Notes: generated by a model from the letters alone, not told the origin. Positions 22,869 to 30,971 are shown, counted from the first letter of the stretch. The stretch is 41,966 bases of DNA from Methanobacteriota archaeon (GCA_019347805.1 JAHWKR010000028.1:1-41966); one strand, 5' to 3'. Numbers and translations: made by a program.

Positions 22869-25466
22869 ATGGCGTCCCCCGGGCCGAAGAACCGCAAGCG
22901 AGCGGACGCCACAAGTGACGACCTCGGCGGCTTCGTACCCGCGAGCGAGTACACCCCGCCACGAGACCGCAAGGAGGACGCCTCCCCACCCGCGCCCGGC
23001 CGGACACGCGACCCCGGCACCGCGAAGGCGAAGCGCAAGAGCCCCGTCAAGGCGGTTGGCGACAAGCGCAAGAAAGGCGGGACACGTAAGGCGAGCGAGG
23101 AGGGATCTGCGGCCGCTCCGCTCCACGATACGGGACCCCCTGAGACCCCGCCCGCCCCCGAGACCGTGCCGTTTCCGGACACCCTCGACCGCCGCGTCCG
23201 CCACGCCATCGAGAGCGAAGGCATCAAGAGCCTCTACCCCCCACAGAAAGAGGCGCTCGAGGCGACCCTGGAAGGACACAACCTTCTCGTCGCCATCCCG
23301 ACCGCGAGCGGCAAATCACTTATCGCGCACGCCACCGTCCTCCACACCCTCCTGACCCGCGGCGGCAAGGCGCTCTACATCGTCCCCCTGCGCGCGCTCG
23401 CGAGCGAGAAACACGAAGAACTGCGCGCGCTCACCGCCGCGATCGGCGAACCGTCCTTGCGTGTCGGGATCGCGACAGGCGACCTGGACGAGGCCGACCC
23501 CCACCTCGCCCGATACGACATCGTCGTCACCACCTCCGAAAAAGCCGACAGCCTGATGCGCCACCGCGCGGGATGGCTACAAAGCCTCAACTGCGTCGTC
23601 GCCGACGAGGTCCACCTCCTTGGCGACCGCATGCGCGGCCCCACCCTCGAGGTCATCCTGGCACGTCTCAAGGCCCTCAACCCCGAGGCGCAGATCGTCG
23701 CCCTCTCCGCCACCGTCGGCAACGCCCGCGCCATCGCCGACTGGCTCGGCGCACGGCTCGTGACAAGCACCTGGCGCCCCGTGCAGCTCAAGGAAGGGGT
23801 CTTCCACGGTGGCACCATCCTGTTCTCCGACAACACCGTTCGCAGTGTCCCCGCCGGCGGCGACACCGTCGAACGGCTCGCCCTCCAGACGCTCGCCGAA
23901 GGCGGCCAAGCGCTCGTCTTCGTCAACACCCGACGCTCCACCGAAGCGGTCGCCCTCCGTCTCGCCAAAGCGATCCGGCCGCTTCTTGGCGAAGCCGACA
24001 CCAAAGTCCTCGCCGAGGCGGCCACACGCATCCGCTCCGAAGATGGCGAGACCACCATGCTGGGTGCCAAACTCGCCGACGCCATCGAACGCGGCGCCGC
24101 CTTCCACAACGCCGGGCTCTCGTCCAAGCAACGCAGCACCGTCGAGGCGCTTTTTCGCGCCCGCCACATCAAGACCATCGTCGCGACCCCCACCCTCGCC
24201 GCCGGTGTCAACCTCCCCGCCCGACGCGTCATCGTGCGCGACACCAACCGCTTCGAGGCCAACATGGGCAACGTCCCCCTACCGGTCCTGGAAGTGAAAC
24301 AGATGACCGGACGCGCCGGCCGCCCCCGCTACGACCCATGGGGCGAAGCCGTGCTCCTCGCCACAAGCGCCGAAAGACGCGACCAACTCGTCGCCACCTA
24401 CCTCTTGGGAGAACCAGAGGACATCACCTCCCGCCTCGGCGTCCCCGCCGCACTGCGCATCCACCTCCTTGCTGGTATCGCCATCGGCCTCACCACGAGC
24501 GAAGAGGAGATCGCGTCGTTCATCGACAGCACCTTCCTCGCACGCGACCCGAGCCACGGCGGTCGCTGGGTCATCCAGGAACAGGTCGACGACGTCTTGA
24601 CGTTTCTCCTCGACGAAGGCTTCATCGAAGAGGACGGCACCCGATACCGCGCCACCCTTTTCGGCAAACGCACGAGCGACCTCTACATCGACCCCGAGAG
24701 CGCCCTCATCCTGCGCGAAGGCCTTCACAACGCCGGCGACCGCACCGAAGCCGAAGCGCTCGCCGTCTACGCCCTCGTCGCCGCCACCCCCGACGTGCAA
24801 CCGCTCTGGTTGCGCAAGGCCGACGACTGGATCGAGGCCAAGGCGGCCGAACTGGAAGGCATGTTCCTGCGACCCCCGCCCGCCGCGGCACGCGACCACG
24901 AGTTCTTCCTCGCCGAACTCAAGACCGCGCTCCTCCTCCAGGACTGGACCGACGAGACGCCCCTCGACCGTATGGAAGTGAAATACGGCCTTGGGCCGGG
25001 GGACATCCACAACCGCGTCCACATCGCCGAATGGCTCCTCTATGCATTGGAAGAGTTCGCCCGCATGGAACAGAAGCCCATCGCGGGACAGGTGAAACGG
25101 TTGAAACGCCGCGTCCACCACGGTGTCCGCGAAGACCTCCTCGCCATCATCGACCTGCAAGGCGTCGGCCGCAAACGCGCGCGCGCCCTCGCCGCCGCCG
25201 GCTACGGCTCCCTCGCCCGGCTCAAGAAAGCCCCCGTTGAACGGCTCGTCCGCATCCCTGGATTCGGCCCGCGTATCGTGCAACGCCTGCTCCGGCAACT
25301 CGACCGCGAAGCCGACCTCGGCACCCTCAAGAAAGCCGAACGCGCCGCCGAAGCGGAAGCGGAAGACGGCAAGGAGACGCCGAGCGAGGAACCTGCCGAG
25401 CCGCGCTCCGGCGCGACCCAGACCCGGCTCAGCCACTACCCGGAGGCGCGCGATGACGACACGTGA
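22869..25466 (+). CDS. hel308: Hel308 superfamily 2 DNA helicase
   Basis: 865 residues. Helicase motifs in order: Q-like YPPQKEAL (about 123-130), Walker A IPTASGKS (143-150), DEVH box (246-249), SAT (LSATVG), TLAAGVNLPARRVI, and QMTGRAGRPRYD (near 478-489). A Ski2/Hel308-type winged-helix and ratchet region follows, and a helix-hairpin-helix pair near 760-800 (LQGVGRKRARAL; IPGFGPRIVQRLL). Hel308 unwinds lagging-strand-type forks in 3'-5' direction and acts in replication restart. About 100 extra residues at the N-terminus are basic and proline-rich, and about 45 at the C-terminus are charged, so the protein exceeds the usual 700-odd residues. It overlaps the Cgi121 gene by 14 nt; this neighbourhood is, to my knowledge, common in euryarchaea. 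Confidence 0.93.
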   Translation: MASPGPKNRKRADATSDDLGGFVPASEYTPPRDRKEDASPPAPGRTRDPGTAKAKRKSPVKAVGDKRKKGGTRKASEEGSAAAPLHDTGPPETPPAPETVPFPDTLDRRVRHAIESEGIKSLYPPQKEALEATLEGHNLLVAIPTASGKSLIAHATVLHTLLTRGGKALYIVPLRALASEKHEELRALTAAIGEPSLRVGIATGDLDEADPHLARYDIVVTTSEKADSLMRHRAGWLQSLNCVVADEVHLLGDRMRGPTLEVILARLKALNPEAQIVALSATVGNARAIADWLGARLVTSTWRPVQLKEGVFHGGTILFSDNTVRSVPAGGDTVERLALQTLAEGGQALVFVNTRRSTEAVALRLAKAIRPLLGEADTKVLAEAATRIRSEDGETTMLGAKLADAIERGAAFHNAGLSSKQRSTVEALFRARHIKTIVATPTLAAGVNLPARRVIVRDTNRFEANMGNVPLPVLEVKQMTGRAGRPRYDPWGEAVLLATSAERRDQLVATYLLGEPEDITSRLGVPAALRIHLLAGIAIGLTTSEEEIASFIDSTFLARDPSHGGRWVIQEQVDDVLTFLLDEGFIEEDGTRYRATLFGKRTSDLYIDPESALILREGLHNAGDRTEAEALAVYALVAATPDVQPLWLRKADDWIEAKAAELEGMFLRPPPAAARDHEFFLAELKTALLLQDWTDETPLDRMEVKYGLGPGDIHNRVHIAEWLLYALEEFARMEQKPIAGQVKRLKRRVHHGVREDLLAIIDLQGVGRKRARALAAAGYGSLARLKKAPVERLVRIPGFGPRIVQRLLRQLDREADLGTLKKAERAAEAEAEDGKETPSEEPAEPRSGATQTRLSHYPEARDDDT

Positions 25467-25989
25467 CGAATGGGGTCCCCGTGACGCCACGCCACTTGTC
25501 GTCCTGGTGCCCCGGCCCCCCGAGGACGCCCGCGACGTGGTCGCCGCCGTCCGCACCATGTCCGACCGTCTCGACGTCCCCCTCCAAGCGCTCCGCGCCG
25601 ACCGCGTCGTCTCGCCGCACCACCTCCTCATGGCGGCGACACACGCCGAACGGGCACGCAGGGCCGGCCGCGCACGCGCCAACGACCCCACCGTCGAGTT
25701 CCTCCTCTACGCCGCCTGCGACCGACAGATCCAGGGCGCCCTCGCCCGCCTCGGCATCCCGCCCGGTGGTTCCGTCGCCGCGCTCCTCGTCCCCCTCGGC
25801 TCCACGACAGCCGAAGCGCTGGACGCCGCGGTGCGCGCGGCAGGGTTCGAGCCGAGCGGGTGGCGGCCCGATCCGAACGCCACCGATTGGTGGCGCACCC
25901 ACCTCGGGTTGCCCCGGGACGCCGGTCCCCGACAGACGGAAGACGCCCTCCTCGGCGCCATGGCGGCCCTTGCCGTCGCCAAACAATGA
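25453..25989 (+). CDS. KEOPS complex subunit Cgi121
   Basis: 178 residues from the ATG at 25453. The core DRVVSPHHLLMAATHAERA...EFLLYAACDRQIQGALARLGI matches Cgi121, which binds the tRNA CCA tail and stimulates the KEOPS complex that makes threonylcarbamoyl-adenosine at tRNA position 37. The C-terminal third (about 130-178) is an extension relative to short archaeal members. Start choice: ATG overlapping the end of hel308 by 14 nt, so translation is coupled. The tRNA-Arg gene follows 77 nt downstream. Confidence 0.82.
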   Translation: MTTRDEWGPRDATPLVVLVPRPPEDARDVVAAVRTMSDRLDVPLQALRADRVVSPHHLLMAATHAERARRAGRARANDPTVEFLLYAACDRQIQGALARLGIPPGGSVAALLVPLGSTTAEALDAAVRAAGFEPSGWRPDPNATDWWRTHLGLPRDAGPRQTEDALLGAMAALAVAKQ

Positions 25990-26028
25990 GCCGTCGAGAC
26001 ACGGCATACGCCCCGCTCCATCGATTCG

Positions 26029-26037
26029 CATAAATAC
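26029..26037 (+). promoter_or_regulatory. TATA box of tRNA-Arg
   Basis: CATAAATAC is centred about 34 nt before the tRNA 5' end, predicting an 8-nt leader removed by RNase P. Confidence 0.65.
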
Positions 26038-26066
26038 AGGGGGTCGATTGGGCGGCCGCTCCCAGT

Positions 26067-26140
26067 GCCCGGATGGGGTAGTTTGGATATCCTAGGAGCT
26101 TGCGGAGCTTTTGACCCGTGTTCGAATCACGGTCCGGGCG
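26067..26140 (+). tRNA. tRNA-Arg (GCG anticodon)
   Basis: Acceptor arms GCCCGGA (26067-26073) and TCCGGGC (26133-26139) pair perfectly. The T arm CCGTG/CACGG (26116-26120, 26128-26132) encloses TTCGAAT. The D arm has TAGTTTGGATA with the conserved GG and A21. The anticodon stem GGAGC/GCTTT (26095-26099, 26107-26111) with two G-U pairs gives loop TTGCGGA, with U33 and anticodon GCG. Discriminator base 26140 is G, as expected for archaeal tRNA-Arg. CCA is not encoded. The alternative folding giving anticodon TGC leaves two mismatches in the stem and was rejected. Confidence 0.85.
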
Positions 26141-26151
26141 CTTCTTCCCCC

Positions 26152-26185
26152 ACGCCACCCCGGTGGCGTCTTCTCTTCCCTTGTT
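26152..26185 (+). terminator. hairpin and T/C-rich tract after tRNA-Arg
   Basis: ACGCCACC (26152-26159) and GGTGGCGT (26162-26169) are perfect reverse complements, with the innermost pair probably open. TCTTCTCTTCCCTTGTTTT follows, as expected for tRNA transcript termination. Confidence 0.5.
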
Positions 26186-26269
26186 TTCATCACGCGACTT
26201 GTGCGCGTACCATCCCTTTGAGGGAACACGCGCACACCAGCGTCGCGGCTCGACCATCAGCGATGAAAA
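26184..26269. repeat. 86-nt nested inverted repeat
   Basis: Four pairs of perfect arms nest around one centre: TTTTCATC/GATGAAAA (26184-26191, 26262-26269), CGCGAC/GTCGCG (26193-26198, 26242-26247), GTGCGCGT/ACGCGCAC (26201-26208, 26228-26235) and TCCCT/AGGGA (26213-26217, 26221-26225) with a TTG loop. That is 27 base pairs with small internal loops. It lies between convergent tRNA-Arg and aIF1A genes. It may be a bidirectional terminator, a structured non-coding RNA, or a protein-binding site. Confidence 0.65.
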
Positions 26270-26285
26270 GAATCGGATCGGTCGA

Positions 26286-26762
26286 CTAGTAGATGTCGAT
26301 CGACTTCGGCACCATGTTGCGCTTGGACAGATGGATCGCCTGCGTCCGCGTGTAACGGAACAGGATGTCGCACTTGTCGTCCTGGAAATCCCAAGGCTTG
26401 AGCACCAATAGGTCCCCGGTGCGGATCCACATGCGGCGCTTCATCTTGCCCGGGATACGACCCAGGCGCGAGCGGCCGTCCTCGCAATTGACCTTGATGC
26501 GCGAGCCACCGACGAGCTGGTCGGCGATGCCGTACATCTCGCGGTTGCGGTGGTCCGGCGTCCGGATGCGGAAGAACTCGCTCGGGTCGAGCTCCTCACG
26601 GTCGCGACCTCCGCGACCCTGTCCCCGTGGGATCGGCTTCGCCTTCGAGGTCGGCTTCTCGGGCGTACCTTCCGAAGACTCCTCGGACTCATCCTCGTCC
26701 TCCTCCTCGTCGGGATCGTGCTCGTCGAGCTCTTCCTCATCGGTCGAAGTGTCTCTAGCCAA
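26286..26762 (-). CDS. translation initiation factor aIF1A with acidic N-terminal extension
   Basis: 158 residues from a TTG start. Residues about 72-158 form the S1/OB-fold core: MYGIADQLVGGSRIKVNCEDGRSRLGRIPGKMKRRMWIRTGDLLVLKPWDFQ is split here only by family-typical loops. aIF1A binds the A-site region of the small ribosomal subunit and promotes scanning-independent start selection with aIF1 and aIF2. Most archaeal homologues are about 95-110 residues; here about 35 N-terminal residues are nearly all Asp/Glu/Ser, followed by a Lys/Arg/Gly stretch. TTG is chosen because no in-frame ATG or GTG precedes the core and the TATA element is about 35 nt upstream. The gene is not next to rio1 here, although these factors often cluster in archaea. 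Confidence 0.92.
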   Translation of the reverse strand: MARDTSTDEEELDEHDPDEEEDEDESEESSEGTPEKPTSKAKPIPRGQGRGGRDREELDPSEFFRIRTPDHRNREMYGIADQLVGGSRIKVNCEDGRSRLGRIPGKMKRRMWIRTGDLLVLKPWDFQDDKCDILFRYTRTQAIHLSKRNMVPKSIDIY

Positions 26763-26792
26763 AGGGACCTGTTGCCGGCGAAGCGCGCTTGT

Positions 26793-26802
26793 CCTTTATA
26801 GG
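26793..26802 (-). promoter_or_regulatory. TATA box of aIF1A
   Basis: CCTATAAAGG on the minus strand predicts a start near 26772, 10 nt before the TTG start codon. Confidence 0.6.
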
Positions 26803-26835
26803 TTGTGCCGGACGTCAGGTGGACACAGGTCCGTC

Positions 26836-27294
26836 TCACTCCCCGGAACCGCCACGCTCGTTGGCGACCATTCCGGCCTCCTCGAGCGTCTTCGGCGGGG
26901 CGAGTCCCTTCAGGTCGCGTGTCGGCAGCTTGCTGTAGAGGTAGCGCTCCAGTTCGAGCGGCACCACATGCTCCATCTTGCAGGCCCACTCGTGGGCGTC
27001 GACCTTCTCCATGCCGAGCACCTGCATGAGGAACTCCTGCACGACACGATGGCGACGCAGAAGGTGGTAGGCGTGGCGTTCCCCCTTCTCCGTCAAGGTG
27101 ACGCCCTGGTAGGGCTTGTAGACGATGTAACCCATCTGTTCCAGACGCTGGTTCATCTCCGTCACCGAGGGCGGGGAGAGCTTCAGGTGCTTGGCGATCT
27201 CACCCGTTTTGGCGATGCCCTTCTTGAGCGTCAGACGGTAGATCGTCTCCAGGTACTCCTCCATGTTCTCGGAGAGTTCCTCGAGTTCGGCCAC
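26836..27294 (-). CDS. DtxR/MntR-family metal-dependent repressor
   Basis: 152 residues from a GTG at 27294. An upstream in-frame GTG at 27315 touches the TATA box, while 27294 is exactly 25 nt from it. The winged helix is clear: MEEYLETIYRLTLKKGIAKT, IAKHLKLSPPSVTEM, then MGYIVYKPYQGVTLTEKG. The dimerisation/metal region HRVVQEFLMQVLGMEKVDAHEWACKMEH carries a Cys, His and Glu set typical of the DtxR primary site. No SH3-like third domain is present. Likely represses metal uptake genes with Fe2+ or Mn2+; no transporter is adjacent. Divergent from the DUF92 gene about 100 nt away. Confidence 0.9.
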   Translation of the reverse strand: MAELEELSENMEEYLETIYRLTLKKGIAKTGEIAKHLKLSPPSVTEMNQRLEQMGYIVYKPYQGVTLTEKGERHAYHLLRRHRVVQEFLMQVLGMEKVDAHEWACKMEHVVPLELERYLYSKLPTRDLKGLAPPKTLEEAGMVANERGGSGE

Positions 27295-27315
27295 GGCCCG
27301 GCCTAGACGGCGCAC

Positions 27316-27323
27316 CTATATCC
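27316..27323 (-). promoter_or_regulatory. TATA box of the DtxR-family gene
   Basis: GGATATAG on the minus strand, centred 25 nt before the GTG at 27294, predicts a leaderless mRNA and resolves the start. Confidence 0.65.
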
Positions 27324-27390
27324 CGGTTGCGCGCGGACATACAGGAAGGTCATATGGGGGGACGGCTTCGGCCCGCCCCGGAGGCCCGGG

Positions 27391-28128
27391 ATGACCCCCT
27401 TCACAACAGAGACGCTGGGCATCGTCGCTGTCCTCATCCTGGCCATCGGGGCCGAACGGCTCGGCGTCCTGGACCTCGCCGGAAGCCTCCTCGCCGGATT
27501 CTTCGGCGTCGTCATCCTCATCGCCACCGACATCGGCTGGTTCATCCTCCTAGTCGTCTTCACCGCGACGAGCTTCCTCGCCACGCGCATCGGCTACGAC
27601 AAGAAACGCCAACGCCACATGCACGAACCGCGCGGCGGCCGCCGTGGCTGGAAGAACGTCCTCGCCAACGGCCTCACCGCCACCGTCGTCGCCGCGGCCG
27701 GATTCTGGGTCGCCCCCGAACGACTCGCACTGCCGTTCGCCGTGGCCGTCGCGGCCGCCGCGGCGGACACCTTCGCCAGCGAACTCGGCGGCCTCGCCGA
27801 CGAGGCGGTGCTCATCACCGACCCGACCCGGCGCGTCCCACCCGGGACGAACGGCGGCGTCTCGGTGCCCGGCTTCGCCGCCTCCGCGCTCGGCGCCGGC
27901 CTTGTCGCCGGCGTCGCCCACCTCTTGATCCCGCTCGACTGGGACCACGTCACGCTCGTCGTCCTCCTCGGCCTCTCCGGCAGTATCATCGACTCCTTCC
28001 TCGGCGCCACATGGGAAGGCGATCCCGGCCGAAGGCAAGGCCCCTTGACCAAGAACGACGTCAATTTCATCGCCATCACCATCCCCGCGTTCGTGGTGCT
28101 GTTCCTCAGCCTCATGGGATGGACCTGA
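27391..28128 (+). CDS. DUF92/TIGR00297 membrane protein (VTE6-like)
   Basis: 245 residues, about six hydrophobic helices. Signature segments: ATRIGYDKKR, ADTFASELGGLA, RVPPGTNGGVSVPG and GSIIDSFLGATWE, all diagnostic of the DUF92/TMEM19 family. The plant member VTE6 phosphorylates phytyl phosphate; archaeal members are uncharacterised to my knowledge. It lies 80 nt upstream of a polyprenyl diphosphate synthase on the same strand, which makes an isoprenyl-phosphate kinase role attractive but unproven. A TATA-like TCATATGG (27349-27356) lies about 38 nt upstream. Confidence 0.88.
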   Translation: MTPFTTETLGIVAVLILAIGAERLGVLDLAGSLLAGFFGVVILIATDIGWFILLVVFTATSFLATRIGYDKKRQRHMHEPRGGRRGWKNVLANGLTATVVAAAGFWVAPERLALPFAVAVAAAAADTFASELGGLADEAVLITDPTRRVPPGTNGGVSVPGFAASALGAGLVAGVAHLLIPLDWDHVTLVVLLGLSGSIIDSFLGATWEGDPGRRQGPLTKNDVNFIAITIPAFVVLFLSLMGWT

Positions 28129-28177
28129 CGGGCGCCCATCCACACCCCTTCCCTGTCAGTCCCGCCCCCCAAAAGGC

Positions 28178-28185
28178 TTGAATAG
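28178..28185 (+). promoter_or_regulatory. TATA-like element of the prenyl synthase gene
   Basis: CTTGAATA lies about 28 nt before the ATG at 28209. GAGG just before the ATG could also serve as a ribosome-binding site. Confidence 0.4.
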
Positions 28186-28208
28186 CGCACCCCCGTGGCC
28201 GAACGAGG

Positions 28209-29177
28209 ATGCTCCAGACCTTCGGGCTCGGCACCGAGATGGAACAGGTCGAGGTGCGCCTGCGGCGTTCTGTCGCCTCCGACGAGCCGCTGCTGACCGA
28301 GATGGCGCTCTACGTCATCGAGTCTGGCGGCAAACGGGTGCGTCCCCTCGCCGCGGTGCTGAGTTATCGCGCGGTCGGCGGCCGCGACGCGCGCCTTGAC
28401 GACGTCCTCGAGATGGCCGCGGGCCTGGAACTCATCCATTCGGCGACGCTCGTCCACGATGACATCAACGACGACGCCCGCACACGCCGCGGTCGCGACT
28501 CGCTCTGGCGCCGCTACGGCCGCGCCCCCGCCATCGTCACAGGCGACTTCCTCTTCACCAAAGGCTTCCACATCTCGGGCCGTTTCGACAACAGCATCGT
28601 CGATTGGACCGGCGACGCCTGCCGCATGCTGGCCGAGGGCGAAGTCCTGCAATCGCGTTATCAGAACGACCCCTCCCTCTCGGTCGAAGATTACCTCGTC
28701 CTCATCGAGCGCAAGACCGCCTCCATCATCCAGACCGGCATCCGCATCGGCGCCTACCTCGGCGGCGCCGATCCCGCCACCGTCGAACGGCTCGGCCGGT
28801 TCGGTCTCCAGCTCGGACTCGCGTTCCAGATCGTCGACGACATCCTCGATGTGGTCGGCGACGGCGACCGCACCGGCAAACGCCCCGGCATCGACATCCA
28901 GGACGGCAGCCCGACCATCCCCCTGCTCCTCGCCATCCGTCGCGGCGGACCCGATGCGGAGCGGCTCGCCGACATATTGCGCGACACGGCGCGGACCGAG
29001 GCCGACATCGACGAAGCGCTCCGCATCGTCCGCGCCTCCGGCGCCGTCGAGGAGGCCGACGCAATGGCGCGCGCCCATGGCACCGCCGCCCGACGCGAGA
29101 TCGTCGCCCTCGACGGACAGGTCGATCATGAACGCCTCCTGACGCTCGTCGACCTCGTCCTCGAGCGCGACTTCTGA
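28209..29177 (+). CDS. trans-polyprenyl diphosphate synthase
   Basis: 322 residues, all-helical. The first aspartate-rich motif is DDIND (84-88, followed by DARTRRGR) and the second is DDILD (210-214); GGKRVRP (40-46) binds isopentenyl diphosphate. The residues just before the first motif (HSATLVHDD) are small, with Ala in the fifth upstream position. That pattern is seen in long-chain enzymes of the IspB/HepT type more than in geranylgeranyl diphosphate synthases with a bulky residue there. With a UbiE/MenG-like gene 6 nt downstream, quinone side-chain synthesis is the favoured role. Archaeal membrane-lipid C20 synthesis is the alternative. Confidence 0.92.
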   Translation: MLQTFGLGTEMEQVEVRLRRSVASDEPLLTEMALYVIESGGKRVRPLAAVLSYRAVGGRDARLDDVLEMAAGLELIHSATLVHDDINDDARTRRGRDSLWRRYGRAPAIVTGDFLFTKGFHISGRFDNSIVDWTGDACRMLAEGEVLQSRYQNDPSLSVEDYLVLIERKTASIIQTGIRIGAYLGGADPATVERLGRFGLQLGLAFQIVDDILDVVGDGDRTGKRPGIDIQDGSPTIPLLLAIRRGGPDAERLADILRDTARTEADIDEALRIVRASGAVEEADAMARAHGTAARREIVALDGQVDHERLLTLVDLVLERDF

Positions 29178-29183
29178 GGTCCC

Positions 29184-29903
29184 ATGACGCCGTCCGATGC
29201 AAGGTCGATGGACCCGGCCGACTGGAAGGCCCTCGAAGAATGCCTCACCACGATCATCCCCACCTACGAGCGGGTCAACCGCGCTATGAGCCTCGGACAG
29301 GTCGGACGCTGGCGCCGCGCGGTCCAACGCCATGTCGCTCCGGGGGAGACCGTAGTGGAGCTCGGCTCCGGGCCCGGCCAGTTCGCCGCCGGGCTCCCCT
29401 ATGCGCGGGTCCTCCTCGTCGACCCGCTCGTTCCGATGCAACAGGCCGCACGGGCCCGCCTAGACGGACAGGACGCCGCTTTCGTGGTGGCGACCGGAGA
29501 GCATGTGCCCTTCCGCTCCGGGATCGCCGACCATGTCGTCTGCGCCTTCAGTTTCCGTGACTTCCTCGACAAGCGTGCCGGCCTCGCCGAGATGCACCGC
29601 CTTCTCCGCCCCGGTGGCCGCTTCTGGGTCCTCGACGTCCACAAAGCGGAACGGGGCCCGCTCAAGCCCCTCGTACACTTCCACGTCCACCGCGTCGTCC
29701 CGCCCCTTGCACGCCTCATCACACCGCGCGCCGTCCGCCGCCGTTGGACCGACGACCCCTACGCCGCCTTCGCCCGTACCTACGACGCCTTCGGCACTCC
29801 CGGCACCTACCGCGAGATGGCGGAATCGGTCGGCTTCACCGAGGTCTCCCACCGCCTCCTCAGCCTTGGCGGCGCCATGCTGCTCTCCGGCCGCAAAGGG
29901 TGA
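29184..29903 (+). CDS. UbiE/MenG-type quinone C-methyltransferase
   Basis: 239 residues. YERVNRAMSLGQVGRWR (28-44) is the N-terminal UbiE signature. SAM motif I is VVELGSGPGQF (57-67), later motifs include VLLVDPL and FSFRDFLDKRAGLAEMHRLLRPGGRFWVLD, the last being post-motif III of the family. It should methylate demethylmenaquinone or a similar prenylated ring in the membrane-associated pathway. The gene lies 6 nt after the polyprenyl synthase, with GAGGT just before the ATG, so the pair is one operon. Quinone made here would serve the Rieske/cytochrome b complex at 2-5.6 kb. The exact quinone cannot be told. Confidence 0.88.
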   Translation: MTPSDARSMDPADWKALEECLTTIIPTYERVNRAMSLGQVGRWRRAVQRHVAPGETVVELGSGPGQFAAGLPYARVLLVDPLVPMQQAARARLDGQDAAFVVATGEHVPFRSGIADHVVCAFSFRDFLDKRAGLAEMHRLLRPGGRFWVLDVHKAERGPLKPLVHFHVHRVVPPLARLITPRAVRRRWTDDPYAAFARTYDAFGTPGTYREMAESVGFTEVSHRLLSLGGAMLLSGRKG

Positions 29904-29912
29904 CCGCCGACG

Positions 29913-29920
29913 CCTTTATT
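29913..29920 (+). promoter_or_regulatory. TATA box of secreted pair, copy 1
   Basis: CCTTTATT is centred about 28 nt before the ATG at 29945, supporting a leaderless start and rejecting longer in-frame starts. Confidence 0.55.
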
Positions 29921-29944
29921 GCACCGCGCCACCACCCCGTGTCC

Positions 29945-30892
29945 ATGGCCTTGTCCCGGCCGCCCGTCCGGCTCACGGTCCTCATCGGCGTCGCCCCGCT
30001 CCTTCTGCTCCTCGCGGCCCCCGCCATGGCGGACCACGACTGGGGCCATCGCTATATGGTGGTCGGCCGCGTCGTCGACAACGAAGGCGGACCGGTCGCC
30101 GGCATGCCGGTCCGTGTCGTCTACGGCACCGAACGGCCGGACGATCCCTACATCACCGTCACCACCTCCTGCCATGGTCTCTTCTACACGCAGAAGATCG
30201 CCCTCGACATCGACCGTTCCGCCGGCTGGTGGCGTTCGACCGATTGGGGCGACGGCACAGGCCGGATCCACCTGCACACCTCAGAGGTCCGGGCGGACGA
30301 CCAGATCATGATCCTCGTCGACCCCGAACGGGAACGGGCACGGCTCGACATCCCGTACGACCATGGAACCCAGCGCTCGGACGTCCTCATCTGGCTCGAC
30401 CAGGACCCTGTCCTGGACCAGGAGTGCGTCGAGGCACCCGACCCGAAGGGGACCTACCTCGTCGGCGGTCGCGTTCAGCGGCTCGTCGACGGCGGTCGGG
30501 AAGACCTCCATGCACGGGACGGCCTGGAAGTGGTCGTCACCCTCGACACCAAGGACGGAGCGCTCGAAGAGACCGTCCCCGTGAACGCGCTCGGCGATTA
30601 TTTCGCCTTCTTCCACGGCGTCACCGTATCCGATGGCGCCTTGGTGCGCTCGGAGGTCGAAGGCGCGGTCGCAGCGGGCCCCGCTGACTTGGACGCGCGC
30701 ATGACGCCGCTCCATGTTCTCCTCGACGCCACCGACGCCGAGAGCGGGCCAGGCACACTGCATCAGAACGAGCGCCCGGCGCCCGCAGGGGATCGGGATT
30801 GGGCCGGACGCTCGATACCCGCAGGAGGACAGGTCCTGACGCTCCTCGCCCTTGTCCTCGGCATCGTCCTGCACCGACGACGGTCGCGGTGA
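29945..30892 (+). CDS. secreted C-terminally anchored protein, tandem pair copy 1
   Basis: 315 residues. Signal peptide about 1-29 (ending AMADHDW). The mature N-terminus shares DHDWGHRYMV-x-GRV-x-D-x-EG-x-P with copy 2, then DDPYITVTTSCHGLFYT. It is beta-rich, like a bacterial Ig/carboxypeptidase-regulatory fold. A second similar block (YLVGGRVQRL...DGLEVVVTLDT...NALGDYFAFFHGVTVSDGALV) suggests two Ig-like domains. A C-terminal helix (about 294-309) and RRRSR tail anchor it. No catalytic motif. Function unknown. Confidence 0.78.
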   Translation: MALSRPPVRLTVLIGVAPLLLLLAAPAMADHDWGHRYMVVGRVVDNEGGPVAGMPVRVVYGTERPDDPYITVTTSCHGLFYTQKIALDIDRSAGWWRSTDWGDGTGRIHLHTSEVRADDQIMILVDPERERARLDIPYDHGTQRSDVLIWLDQDPVLDQECVEAPDPKGTYLVGGRVQRLVDGGREDLHARDGLEVVVTLDTKDGALEETVPVNALGDYFAFFHGVTVSDGALVRSEVEGAVAAGPADLDARMTPLHVLLDATDAESGPGTLHQNERPAPAGDRDWAGRSIPAGGQVLTLLALVLGIVLHRRRSR

Positions 30893-30938
30893 CAGACTCT
30901 GTCACGTTCGACGGCAAAGGGTGACGCGACCGGTCATC

Positions 30939-30947
30939 TTTTTAAGG
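30939..30947 (+). promoter_or_regulatory. TATA box of secreted pair, copy 2
   Basis: TTTTTAAGG is centred about 29 nt before the ATG at 30972. Confidence 0.55.
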
Positions 30948-30971
30948 AAAGCTCCGCAGTACGGCATTGAC

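Noticed and set aside
26094-26110. Alternative anticodon stem giving tRNA-Ala(TGC)
   Set aside because: Two mismatches in the stem; the GCG fold pairs fully with two G-U pairs, has U33, and the G discriminator fits arginine.
26186-26195. C box-like GTGATGA on the minus strand, suggesting a C/D guide RNA
   Set aside because: No CTGA D box at a suitable distance and no C'/D' pair; the nested inverted repeat explains the sequence better.
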